Source: JACDAN01 sp035535195
GTDB lineage: Bacteria; Actinomycetota; Thermoleophilia; Gaiellales; Gaiellaceae
NCBI GenBank assembly: GCA_035535195.1
Contig: DATLQK010000053.1
Location: 1 to 36,346, forward strand
Direction of reading: 5' to 3'
Length of the DNA: 36,346 nucleotides
The position numbers and the translations under genes are program-made. Positions 1 to 8,448 of this stretch are shown here, one piece after another (the stretch's first letter is position 1; each line of letters starts with the position of its first letter). Below the pieces are notes generated by a model. That model saw nothing but the letters and a program-made list of their open reading frames with translations, did no database searches and was not told where the DNA came from.

Positions 1-945
1 GCACACCGAGAGGTAGAGCGGGACGACGAAAAAGAGGCCCGCCTGGGCGAGATACTGGAAGAAGAACATCACGAGACCACCGCTCAGCTGCTTGTTCCGC
101 AGGAAGCCCGGCCGCACGAGCGGCTCTTCGCCGCGCGAGTACCGCCGGACCTCCCAGCGGGAGAACAGCCAGAGGACGAAAAGGCCGGCGAGGATCAGCC
201 AGACGGTCGGCGAGAGGCCGGCCCACGACGGCCCGTCTCCCTTCGGCAGGAACCAGCCCCACTCGCTGGAGCGAAGGACCCCGAAGACGAGCAGGCCGAG
301 ACCTGCGGCGGAGAGGACTGTCCCGACGACGTCGAGGCTCGGGCGCTCCTCGACCGGGGCGTCCGCGATCTTCCGCGTGAGAAGGAGGATGATCAACACG
401 ACCACGACCTCGCCGGCAAAGACCCACCGCCAGGAGAAGTACGTCGTGCAGAAGCCGCCGATCAGCGGGCCGACCGCGACCGCGATCGCGCCCGCCGCAG
501 CGACGAGGCCGTAGGCGGCGGGCCGGCGCTCCGTCGGGAAGTTGCCGGCCACGAGCGCCACGATCGCTGGGAGGATCAGCGCCGCGCCGATCCCCTCCAG
601 GAGCGACCAGCCGAAGAGCAGCACCGGCAGGCTCGGTGCGATCGAGGTCGTGAACGAGCCGGCGCCGTAGATCACGCAGCCGATCGCGAACGCGCGCTTC
701 CGGCCGATGATCGCCCCGATCTTCGCACCGGTGATCATCAGCGACGCCATCACGAGCGTGTAGGCGGTGATCGCGCCCTGGATTCCCGTCACGGTCGTGC
801 CGACGTCCTTCGCGACCGTCGCGATCGAGACGTTCATCACCGAGCTGTCCAGCGTCATCAGGAACTGGCCGGCGGCCAGCGTGAAGAGGACGAGGCTGGT
901 CGCGGCGGCCTTCGGGGCCGTTGTGGCTTCGGCAGAGGTCGTCAT
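1..945 (-). CDS. MFS transporter, DHA2 (EmrB/QacA-like) family, partial at C-terminus
   Basis: Membrane efflux-type transporter of the major facilitator superfamily. The visible 315 codons start at an ATG (943-945) and run off the window at base 1, so the C-terminal part is missing. Hydrophobic segments follow one another at DHA2 spacing. The N-terminal membrane helix carries LMTLDSSVMNV, matching the D-x-S-x-V-N-V motif of drug:H+ antiporters, and GAKIGAIIGRKRAF matches the loop 2-3 signature. The start overlaps the stop of the ornithine carbamoyltransferase gene as TGATG, which suggests translational coupling. The substrate cannot be read from sequence; next to an OTC gene it could be an amino acid, a polyamine or a drug. 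Family assignment is firm, substrate unknown. Confidence 0.9.
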   Translation of the reverse strand, partial: MTTSAEATTAPKAAATSLVLFTLAAGQFLMTLDSSVMNVSIATVAKDVGTTVTGIQGAITAYTLVMASLMITGAKIGAIIGRKRAFAIGCVIYGAGSFTTSIAPSLPVLLFGWSLLEGIGAALILPAIVALVAGNFPTERRPAAYGLVAAAGAIAVAVGPLIGGFCTTYFSWRWVFAGEVVVVLIILLLTRKIADAPVEERPSLDVVGTVLSAAGLGLLVFGVLRSSEWGWFLPKGDGPSWAGLSPTVWLILAGLFVLWLFSRWEVRRYSRGEEPLVRPGFLRNKQLSGGLVMFFFQYLAQAGLFFVVPLYLSVC

Positions 946-1952
946 CAGCTTCCGAGGGTCGCGACCAGGACCGCCTTGATCGTGTGCAGCCGGTTCTCGG
1001 CTTCGTCCCAGACGAGCGATGCCGGCGACTCGAAGACCTCCTCGGTCACCTCGAGGGACTCGAGCCCGAACTGCTCGAAGATCTCCTTGCCGACCTGTGT
1101 CTCCGTGTTGTGGAACGCGGGGAGGCAATGCATGAACTTCACGTCCCGGTTGCCCGTCGCCTCCATCGTCCGCGTGTTGACCTGGTACGGCCCGAGGAGC
1201 TCGATCCGCTCGGCCCAGACCGCGGCCGGCTCGCCCATCGAGACCCACACGTCGGTGAGCAGGACGTCGCAGCCCTTGACGGCCTCCTCGACGTCCTCCG
1301 TGATCGTGATCGTCGCCCCGGTGTCGTCCGCAATCGACCGCGCCAGGTCGACGATCTCGTCGCGCGGCCAGAGCGACCGGGGCGCGGCGACCCTGGCGTC
1401 CATGCCGAGCTTGGCGCCGTCGACGAGATACGAGTTGGCCATGTTGAACCGCGCGTCGCCGAGGTAGCAGAACGCCACCTCGTTGAGCGGCTTGGGAACG
1501 TGCTCGCGGAAGGTGAGGAAATCGGCCAGGGTCTGCGTTGGGTGCCACTCGTCGGTGAGCCCGTTGTAGACGGGGACGCCGGCCCACTCCGCGAGCTCCT
1601 CGGCCGTCTCCTGCCCGAAGCCTCGGTATTCGATCGCGTCGTACATCCGCCCGAGCACCCGGGCCGTGTCCTTCACGGTCTCCTTGTGGCCCAGATGGGA
1701 GCCGGAGGGCCCGATGAACGTCACGTGCGCGCCCTGGTCGTAGGCGGCGACCTCGAAGGCGCATCTCGTGCGGGTCGAGTCCTTCTCGAAGATCAGGGCG
1801 ACCGCCTTGCCGATGAGTGTCAGCTCCTCGCGGCCCTCGCGCTTTGCGGCCTTCAGCTCGGCGGCGAGGTCGAGGAGGTACGTGATCTCCTCCGGTGTGT
1901 AGTCGGCCAGCTTGAGGAGGTGCCTGCCCCGGAGGTCGATGGCGGTCTTCAT
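945..1952 (-). CDS. argF: Ornithine carbamoyltransferase
   Basis: Cytosolic enzyme that interconverts carbamoyl phosphate plus ornithine and citrulline plus phosphate. The 335-residue length is normal. The carbamoyl-phosphate loop STRTR is at residues 59-63, HPTQ at 137-140, the ornithine-binding DVWVSMG ends near residue 240, and HCLP is at 275-278. The SMG loop separates it from putrescine and aspartate carbamoyltransferases. The N-terminal half resembles the E. coli ArgF / catabolic ArcB branch, so the direction (arginine synthesis or breakdown) is open. No other arg or arc gene is visible. It lies 15 bases after one MFS gene and overlaps the start of another, a setting that suggests a transport-linked role. 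Confidence 0.95.
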   Translation of the reverse strand: MKTAIDLRGRHLLKLADYTPEEITYLLDLAAELKAAKREGREELTLIGKAVALIFEKDSTRTRCAFEVAAYDQGAHVTFIGPSGSHLGHKETVKDTARVLGRMYDAIEYRGFGQETAEELAEWAGVPVYNGLTDEWHPTQTLADFLTFREHVPKPLNEVAFCYLGDARFNMANSYLVDGAKLGMDARVAAPRSLWPRDEIVDLARSIADDTGATITITEDVEEAVKGCDVLLTDVWVSMGEPAAVWAERIELLGPYQVNTRTMEATGNRDVKFMHCLPAFHNTETQVGKEIFEQFGLESLEVTEEVFESPASLVWDEAENRLHTIKAVLVATLGS

Positions 1953-1967
1953 ATCACTCTCCGTCGG

Positions 1968-3376
1968 CTAGCCCCCCGTGGACGAGGCCGGCTCGATCGC
2001 CCGAGGCAGGAACAGGGCGGCTAGGAGGCCGATCACCGCGGCGACGGCGACGGCGGACATCGCGAGCGCGTACGCAGCGTTTCCCGCTGCCAGATCGGAG
2101 ACGAGGATCGTGCCTGCGATCGCCGTGCCGAAGCACGAGCCGAGGTTCGAGACGCTCCGGGACAGGCCCGAGATCTCACCCTGCTGCTCCTCGGGGAAGC
2201 TGGACTGCACGACGTTCACCGACGGCGTCAGCATCACACCGAGGCCGAGGCCGATCAGCAGCAGCCCGGGGACGAACGCGAGCACGCTTGACCAGGCGAC
2301 GACGAGGCCGATCAGGAAGGCGACGCCAACGACGGTGAGGGCGAAACCCGCCACGATCAACGTCCGCTGCGTGCGCCGCTGGGCGAACCGCTCCGCGGCG
2401 AGCGACGACACCAGGAGGCCGAGCGTCGCCGCCGTGAAGATCACGCCAGTCTCGATCGCGTTGTAGCCGCGGACGGTCTGGAGGAAGACCGCGACGACGA
2501 ACGATGTCCCCATCAGGACGAGCCACTGCATGTTCTGCGTGACAAGGCCGAGGTTCGACACACGGTTTCTGAACAGGGCGGTCGAGAGCAGCGCCTCCTT
2601 GCCCTGCCGTTCCCGCGTGCGGACGTAGAAGAAGAACCCGAGGAGAAGTGCGATTCCGAGCGCAAGGCAGACCGCCATCAGCGCCGTGTTCTGGTCCGCT
2701 TGAAGGATCCCGAAGACCACGAAGAACATCCCGACGGCCGACAGGATCGCTCCGACGACGTCGAAAGGCCGCGTCGGGTCCGCCGCCACCGGATCGACGA
2801 TCTGGCGTCCGAGCAGGATGATCGCGCCAACGACGAGCGCTTGGAAGATGAAGGCGGCGCGCCAGCTGATCGCCGTGGTGATCAGGCCGCCGATCAGCGG
2901 TCCGGCCGCGGCGCCGATGCCACCCAGTCCGCTGATCACGCCGAACGCCTGGCGCGCGAGGTGAGATCGTCGAACGCCAGCGTCGTGAGGATGTAGACCG
3001 GCGGGATCAGGAGCGCCGTCCCGACGCCCTCGAAGATCGAGTTGCCGAGGATCAGGATCCCAAGGCCGGGAGCGACGGCGCTCAGGAGGGCGCCGACCCC
3101 GTACAGCAGAAGGCCGCCGTTGAAGCAACGCTTGCGGCCCCACCGGTCGGTCAGCTTGCTGCACGGGATCATCAGGATCGCCATGACGAGCAGGAACAGC
3201 GTGATCGCGAGCTGGACCCCCGTCACCTTCGTGTCCAGGTCGTCGCTGATGTCGTTGATCATCACGTTCATGTTCGAGCCGGCGAAGCTGCAGATGAACT
3301 GCGCGAGAGCGAGCGGTAGGAGGAACCGCCGCCGGGCGGCGCCTACGAGCTCTCCTGTAGCTGCGTCGGCGACCAC
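1968..3376 (-). pseudogene. MFS transporter, DHA2 family, interrupted by a frameshift
   Basis: A second MFS gene of about 469 codons, from a GTG at 3374-3376 to a TAG at 1968-1970. Codons from the start to about position 2955 encode the N-terminal helices (SNMNVMINDISDDL, LTDRWGRKR). That frame then ends at a TGA shortly afterwards, while the rest (from QAFGVISGLGGIGAAAGP) continues in the neighbouring frame to the end. The join falls in the conserved loop before the motif C helix, where one missing base around 2950-2960 would restore a full-length protein. Either the gene is recently inactivated or the consensus has a single-base error. It is first in a three-gene run with OTC and another MFS gene. 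Confidence 0.82.
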
Positions 3377-3404
3377 GTCAGAGCAAAGGCGACAGGGCGG
3401 CGAA

Positions 3405-3418
3405 CGCGGTCGACCGCG
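3405..3418. promoter_or_regulatory. Perfect 14-bp palindrome upstream of the MFS/OTC operon
   Basis: The sequence CGCGGTCGACCGCG is its own reverse complement and ends 29 bases before the GTG of the MFS gene at 3376. Position and symmetry suit a repressor operator, but a chance palindrome in GC-rich DNA is possible. No flanking regulator is recognised as its partner. Confidence 0.3.
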
Positions 3419-3431
3419 CCCGCTCCTTCAG

Positions 3432-3632
3432 TCACGGCCCGGCCCGGCCCGGCGAGGACACGATCTCCGCCGGCGCTGAGAAGCGCTCCTCGAACTCCAC
3501 GGCCACTGCCTCCGACCGGAGCAGGAGGTCGATCTCGAAGAACCGCTTCAGGCTCGCCCGCTCGCGCAGATCTCGCACGGGGGCGGCGGCGGCGGGTCGA
3601 AGCTCTTCGCCCGCCGGAGAACGTTGGCTCAG
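3432..3632 (-). CDS. Possible small hypothetical protein (48-66 residues)
   Basis: An open frame with strongly GC-biased third positions follows the carboxymuconolactone-decarboxylase-like gene. Its C-terminal part (LKRFFEIDLLLRSEAVAVEF) reads like an amphipathic helical protein. There is no good Shine-Dalgarno sequence. If translation begins at the CTG overlapping the previous stop (CTGA, 3629-3632) it has 66 residues; a GTG at 3578 would give 48. I recognise no family. It fills most of the 252-base gap between 3377 and 3628, the largest stretch here without a firm gene. It may be a real partner of the regulator locus or a chance open frame. Confidence 0.3.
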   Translation of the reverse strand: MSQRSPAGEELRPAAAAPVRDLRERASLKRFFEIDLLLRSEAVAVEFEERFSAPAEIVSSPGRAGP

Positions 3633-3970
3633 TGCATCTCCAGCGCAGCGCTCACGTCGTAGCCGACCGCGAGCCCGAGGTTGGGCGCCGCCGAGACGAC
3701 GCGTGCCACCCCGACGACCGGGAGCAGCGCAACCAGCACGCCGACGATCTCGTCGTACGTCGCACCGGCGCGCAGCGCAGCCTCGACGGAGCTCATGTAC
3801 GCAGGGGGCGCGGCGTCCTGGGCGACGAGCGCGGCGATCTGGATCAGCGCGTGGGCCCGGTCGTCGATCCCGGACAGCACCGCGTTGCACGCCTCGTTCT
3901 GGAGGAGCGTGTCGATGTACCGGTCATCACGAACCGCGAGCCTGCGCAGCGTGATCTTGTAGTCGTCCAC
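3629..3970 (-). CDS. Carboxymuconolactone decarboxylase-like (AhpD-fold) protein
   Basis: A 113-residue protein with the all-helical CMD fold: a helix with ALIQIAALVAQDAAP, then VEAALRAGATYDEIVGVLVALLPVVG, the usual A-G-A-T-x-E-E-I-x-x-V-L pattern. It lacks the CxxC pair of AhpD peroxidases, so a thiol peroxidase role is unlikely. It also differs from the true PcaC near the other end of the window. It starts at a GTG at 3970, 45 bases after the stop of the LAL regulator, and is probably transcribed with it. Function is unknown. Small CMD-like proteins are often found beside LuxR regulators in actinobacteria, from general knowledge and not tested here. Confidence 0.85.
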   Translation of the reverse strand: MDDYKITLRRLAVRDDRYIDTLLQNEACNAVLSGIDDRAHALIQIAALVAQDAAPPAYMSSVEAALRAGATYDEIVGVLVALLPVVGVARVVSAAPNLGLAVGYDVSAALEMH

Positions 3971-4015
3971 CGTGTCGCCCCGTCAACATTGGACTCCGCG
4001 CCGCAGCTCGACGCA

Positions 4016-6358
4016 TCACCCCGTGGGGGTGAAACCGGAGGCGGCCGACGTGGGCGAGTCGACGAGGCCGAGCTCGATCGCGCGCTCGATCGCCTCGCTG
4101 CGACTCGATGCGTCGAGCTTCCGGTAGATCGAGATCGCCTGGCTCTTCACGGTGTTCCTGGAGACGAACAGGCGCTCCGCGATCTCGCGGAAGGAGAGGT
4201 GCGTGGTGAGAAGCGGGAGGACCCGGAGCTCGGCCGCGGTGAGCGTCGAGGCCCAGCCGACGTCGATAGTGGTGACGTTCGCGAGCTGCGCTCGCAGCTC
4301 GCGCTCCTGCTCGACGAGCGTCCCCAGGTCGGGCCGCTGCTGGATCAGGTCCGCAGCCTCCCGCACGAGGATCCGCGCGCCCTCGACGTCGGCGATCCCG
4401 ATGTGAGCCTGCGCAAGCTGGAGCCTGGTCTGGACGGCGAACCAGGGGATCGCGCGGCTGAAATAGGCACGCATCCTCATCGCGCTCAGCAGCAGCTCCC
4501 GGGCGCTTGCCCCCCGGCCCTGTGCGAGTGCCAGGCGCGCGCCGACGGCGAGATGGAGCGCGGCGGCGACGAACTCGTCGATCGGCTGGTGCTCGAGAAA
4601 CTCCTCTCCCTGGGCCAACTGGCCCTCGGCGGCGTCGAGGTCGCCGCGCTCCAGTGCGATCAGGGCGAGCTCGGCGTGCGCGACGATGCCGGCGTACAGC
4701 GCTGCGGACCCGTGGCTCTCCGCAGCCGTGAGCTCGAGCACGGGCACCGCGGCGTCCACGTCGCCCCGGAAGAGAAGGCCGACTGCGCTCATGAGAAGGG
4801 CAGGCGGCCGCCAGTAGCTAGCCGCGCTGAGCTCGTTCAGCGCCAGCTCCGCGTCAGCCTGCATCACCACGACGCCCTGCTTGCAGAGCATCGCGCGGAC
4901 GATCGCCGCCCACGGCTCGGAGGACGAGCTTCCGTCCGGCATCGGGCCGTGGTACTCCGTGTGCTCGAGCCCGTACGCGTACCGCTCGGCGTCGGCCGAC
5001 CGGCCGCGAAGCGCGTTGACCCAGGCCCCGAACGCCGCCACGGCCGGGTAGCGCAGAAGCAGCTCGGGATCGTCGAACCAGGCGAGCCACCGCTCAACGG
5101 TGGCGACGCGGCCGCTACGGAAGTACGGCAGCCCGTGGGCACTGATCAGGCGAGCGACGTCGTCGGTGGCATTCGCGGCCGCCGCGTACTCGATCGCGGC
5201 ATCTGGCAGGTCGTGCTGCTCGCACCACGCCGCGGCCCGCAGGTTGAGCTCGGGGACGAGGTTCGGCTCCTTCCGCTCGAGCTCGGAGCGCAGGAGATCT
5301 CTGAAGAGGTGGTGGTACCGGAACCACTCCCGCTGGTGATCGAGCGGGACGACGAAGAAGTTCCCGTCCGCGAGCGACTGCAGCCGCTTGGCCGAGTCCG
5401 TCCGTTCGAGCACCTCGTCGCATAGCGCGGCAGACATCCGGTCGAGCACGGCCGTCCTCGTCAGGAACTCGCGCTCGGGCCGCCGGACCCGTGACAGATG
5501 CTCCGAGCGGAGGTAGTCCGCGACGAACTTGTCGTCGCCGGCGAACGCGTCGACGTCGTTCGTGCCCGACTCCTGCATGAAGAGCGCAGCGAGATGGAGG
5601 CCGGCGATCCAGCCCTCGGTCCGTTCGTTCAGCCGGCTCGCCTCCGCCTTCGTCATCGTCGCGCCCGCCGAGCCGAGGACGGAGTGTGCCTCCGCGTCGG
5701 TGACCGCGAGGTCGGCGGCGCCGAGCTCGAGGAGGCGGCGATCGGCACGGATCCTCGCGAGCGGAAGCCCGTCGTCCGCGCGGCCCGAGAGGACGAGCTG
5801 AGAGCCCGCCGTCAGATGCTTGGAGACCGGCTCCAGCGCGTCGACGCAGTCGTGGTGGCGAAGCTCGTGGACGTCGTCGAGGACGAGCACGATCGGCTCT
5901 GGCATCGCGGCCAGCGCGGCCCCGAGGCGCGGCAGCGCCGCCGACCAGAGCGAGTCGCTCGCCGCCGCAGCGCCGCGGAAAACGGCGCGGTCGACGGGGC
6001 GGATCCCGTCGAGCGCCGAGGCGATGTACGTGAGGAGCGCAACCGGGTCGTCGTCCCGCTGCTCCAGCGACACCCAGGCGAACGCCCGTGGATCACGTTC
6101 CGCCCACTGGGCGAGCAGTGTGGTCTTCCCGTAGCCCGCCGGCGCCGCGATGCTGATCACCCGCGGCTCCGAAGCGCCGCTGAGCCGGTTGACGAGCGCA
6201 GTCCGGTCGATCAGCCCCGGGCGCAGCGAGGGGATCGCGAGCTTTGATCCGAGCACCTCGAAGGACGCTCCCGCCGTCGCGCTCGAGCGCGGGCGCGTAG
6301 GGACTCTGCGCCGGGCGCGCTTCCTGGCGCTCGCCGCTGGATTGCTCCGTGCTGACAT
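4016..6358 (-). CDS. LAL-family LuxR transcriptional regulator (MalT-like ATPase)
   Basis: Large signal-responsive DNA-binding protein of 780 residues. Walker A (APAGYGKTT) is at about residues 72-80 and Walker B (VLVLDDVHEL) near 155-165; a long helical, TPR-like middle follows. The C-terminal 60 residues form a LuxR helix-turn-helix (LSFREIAERLFVSRNTVKSQ). This is the MalT/LAL plan: an STAND-type NTPase whose TPR sensor controls a C-terminal DNA-binding domain. The start ATG at 6358 has a good GGGAGG ribosome site four bases upstream. The ligand is unknown. It probably regulates the CMD-like gene downstream and possibly nearby genes. Confidence 0.93.
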   Translation of the reverse strand: MSARSNPAASARKRARRRVPTRPRSSATAGASFEVLGSKLAIPSLRPGLIDRTALVNRLSGASEPRVISIAAPAGYGKTTLLAQWAERDPRAFAWVSLEQRDDDPVALLTYIASALDGIRPVDRAVFRGAAAASDSLWSAALPRLGAALAAMPEPIVLVLDDVHELRHHDCVDALEPVSKHLTAGSQLVLSGRADDGLPLARIRADRRLLELGAADLAVTDAEAHSVLGSAGATMTKAEASRLNERTEGWIAGLHLAALFMQESGTNDVDAFAGDDKFVADYLRSEHLSRVRRPEREFLTRTAVLDRMSAALCDEVLERTDSAKRLQSLADGNFFVVPLDHQREWFRYHHLFRDLLRSELERKEPNLVPELNLRAAAWCEQHDLPDAAIEYAAAANATDDVARLISAHGLPYFRSGRVATVERWLAWFDDPELLLRYPAVAAFGAWVNALRGRSADAERYAYGLEHTEYHGPMPDGSSSSEPWAAIVRAMLCKQGVVVMQADAELALNELSAASYWRPPALLMSAVGLLFRGDVDAAVPVLELTAAESHGSAALYAGIVAHAELALIALERGDLDAAEGQLAQGEEFLEHQPIDEFVAAALHLAVGARLALAQGRGASARELLLSAMRMRAYFSRAIPWFAVQTRLQLAQAHIGIADVEGARILVREAADLIQQRPDLGTLVEQERELRAQLANVTTIDVGWASTLTAAELRVLPLLTTHLSFREIAERLFVSRNTVKSQAISIYRKLDASSRSEAIERAIELGLVDSPTSAASGFTPTG

Positions 6359-6420
6359 CCGGCCTCCCGGGGGGGACCCGTGCTAGGTCGTGGGCGCCGT
6401 CATCGCCATTCCGGTCAGAC

Positions 6421-6481
6421 AGGCTTCCTAAGCCTACGGATCGATCTCCGGGTGGCGCAACCTCGTAGTGTCTCGATCCGG
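6421..6481. other. Inverted repeats between regulator and transpeptidase genes
   Basis: The 123-base gap 6359-6481 contains a 6-bp hairpin, AGGCTT-CCT-AAGCCT (6421-6435), followed by a wider inverted repeat, CGGATCGA and TCGATCCG, separated by about 28 bases and ending just before the stop of the fusion gene. These may act in termination of the fusion gene transcript or as regulator sites for the gene at 6358. There is no T-tract. Confidence 0.35.
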
Positions 6482-8359
6482 TTAAAGGCGGCGGAATGTC
6501 TGCACCGTGCCGATCGCGATCAGCGGCCGCTTCGTCGGGTCGAGCCAGCGGAGCGTTGACACGAGCCGCGCGTACGGAATGCTGACGCAGCCGTTCGTCC
6601 GGGGCTTCCGCTCGACGTGGAGGAAGATCCCGGAGCCGCGGCCGGGAACGACCGGGCGCATGTTGTAATCGATCACGGCCAAGTGGCGGTAGACCATCCG
6701 CTCCTCCCAGAGGCCGGGCGTCGTGGTGCGGAACGGTAGCCGCGTGCCGCACGGAACGTGCTGGAACGAGTTGTAGGTCGACGAACGAGGATCCTCGTTC
6801 CACCAGTCGCCGCAGCGCAGGCGGCGGTAGCGGTAGCGGACACCGGGGTTCGCGTCGTTCCCGTACATCGTCCTGCCGATCGGGTAGACGCCAGTCGGCG
6901 TCGTACCGTCACCCTCGCGGCGGCTGTCGGAGAGCCCATTCCACCCCACCCGCGCCGTCCACGGGCCGCCGGCCTCCACCCAGCAGTCGCCCTGCCGCCG
7001 CCAGAGGCGAAGCGAGGCCCACGTCGTCCGGTAGCGCGCAGCCTGGACGGTGATTAGCTGCCGCGCAGAGCCGACCGTGCGCAGGCCGTTCGCGACGTTG
7101 GCCGGGCAGCTCGCCACGCCGAGCAGGGTCGCGGCCGGCTTGCGGAATCGATAGACGTGGACGCCCCAGCGCTCGAAGCCGTCGGTGAGGGCGCCGCCGG
7201 CCGCCGTCACCTCTCGTCCCTCGCCGTAGACGCTCGCCGATCGGGCCCAGTCGGGCAGCCCCGCGATCGTGACGGGGCCGCCGTCGCTGCCGCCTTTCAC
7301 CGCGATCACCCACAGGTCGCCGCCGGTCCCGCGCCGGCTGATCGCCCGCGAGGCGAGATCCGACGTGCGCAGGACGCGCGTGGAGCCGGGGCTGACGAGT
7401 GCGGGGGCGAGCGGGCTCGAGGCGCCGATCTCACGGACGAGCGGCTCGAGCACGCGGCCCCAGAACGTCCAGTTCCAGCCGCCGGCCTGGTCGAGCTGCC
7501 CCCAGCACTTCGGGTTCTGGCCGCCGTAGAAGGCGAGCGCCCGCGCGCCGCTCAGGATCGCGTCGTAGACCATGAACCGCTCCTGCTCGAGCGTCGGAAG
7601 CACGACGTTCCCCGCGGCGTCGTAGCTCCACGACCAGCAGATCTGAAGCGTCGTCCAGACGGCGCGGTTGGGGGTCGCGAGGCGGAGGACGTTCGTCCAG
7701 GCGCCGACTTCGTCCAGCCGCGGGTCCGGGTCGCCGATCGCGACCGGGTAGCTGTTCACGCCGTGAACATCGCTCACGGCGCTGTAGGGCCGGAGGCTCC
7801 ACACGCCGGCGCGCGGAGCCTGCACCGTCACGAGCAGGCGGCTGCGATCGACCGGCCTTCGTCCGGCGCACCAGCGGCGGTCGCCGCGTCCGGTGAGCAA
7901 GCAGTAGGGGAAGCGGAGGCGCGCGGAGCCGATCCGGTACCGCTGCGGCTCGTCGGCGCCCTTCCAGAGCGAGATCGCGGCGGCCGACGGATCACCGGTG
8001 AGCGAGCCGACCACGTCGCGCAGCGCCCACTCGGCAGCGTTCCCGGGCCGGACCGAGCCGAACGCGCTCAGGTTGACCCACGTGGTGAGGCCCGCGGCGG
8101 CCGCAGCGCGGTTGGCCTCGATCGTCGCCGCGACATCTTCGTCGGTCCAGGCGCCCGGGGGGCCGACCTTCAGCGCCGTGACCCCGGCGGCGGCGACCCT
8201 CCCGAACCCGGCTGCAGGCGGCCCTTTCGCGAGCACGAGCGGGAAGACCTTCCGGCCGTCCTGCACGACGGTGCCTTGGCGATCGAGGCGCGTCGTGGCG
8301 GCGCCGGCCGCCGCGGGCAAGACGAGGGCGAGCAGGGCGACGAGTGCAAGCCTCCTCAA
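6482..8359 (-). CDS. Secreted glycosidase-like / YkuD L,D-transpeptidase fusion protein
   Basis: About 625 residues from a TTG start (8357-8359), followed at once by a signal peptide (RRLALVALLALVLPAAAGA). Residues of roughly 30-400 look like a TIM-barrel glycosidase: a GADEP strand end, VHGVNSYP, and the aromatic-rich GGWNWTFWGRVLEPL. The last 200 residues form a YkuD-type L,D-transpeptidase domain of the COG3786 sort, with IFLHVERK and TNGCVSIP; the catalytic Cys is near residue 591 and the His near 581. L,D-transpeptidases cross-link or modify peptidoglycan outside the membrane. No ATG or GTG start lies near the signal peptide, hence the TTG choice. The glycosidase part is a remote match, and its acid/base and nucleophile pair cannot be confirmed by eye. 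Confidence 0.82.
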   Translation of the reverse strand: MRRLALVALLALVLPAAAGAATTRLDRQGTVVQDGRKVFPLVLAKGPPAAGFGRVAAAGVTALKVGPPGAWTDEDVAATIEANRAAAAAGLTTWVNLSAFGSVRPGNAAEWALRDVVGSLTGDPSAAAISLWKGADEPQRYRIGSARLRFPYCLLTGRGDRRWCAGRRPVDRSRLLVTVQAPRAGVWSLRPYSAVSDVHGVNSYPVAIGDPDPRLDEVGAWTNVLRLATPNRAVWTTLQICWSWSYDAAGNVVLPTLEQERFMVYDAILSGARALAFYGGQNPKCWGQLDQAGGWNWTFWGRVLEPLVREIGASSPLAPALVSPGSTRVLRTSDLASRAISRRGTGGDLWVIAVKGGSDGGPVTIAGLPDWARSASVYGEGREVTAAGGALTDGFERWGVHVYRFRKPAATLLGVASCPANVANGLRTVGSARQLITVQAARYRTTWASLRLWRRQGDCWVEAGGPWTARVGWNGLSDSRREGDGTTPTGVYPIGRTMYGNDANPGVRYRYRRLRCGDWWNEDPRSSTYNSFQHVPCGTRLPFRTTTPGLWEERMVYRHLAVIDYNMRPVVPGRGSGIFLHVERKPRTNGCVSIPYARLVSTLRWLDPTKRPLIAIGTVQTFRRL

Positions 8360-8448
8360 GGCCTCGATGGTAGACGGGTAACGGCGCAGCTCGCGGGCGC
8401 GCCCGCCCTGCAGGCGGAGCAGGCGGCCCGTGAGCTCGCCGCGGTCGG

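Noticed and set aside
3632..5425. A 597-codon plus-strand open frame opposite the LAL regulator
   Set aside because: It is the antisense shadow of a clear LuxR gene; the translation has no recognisable motif.
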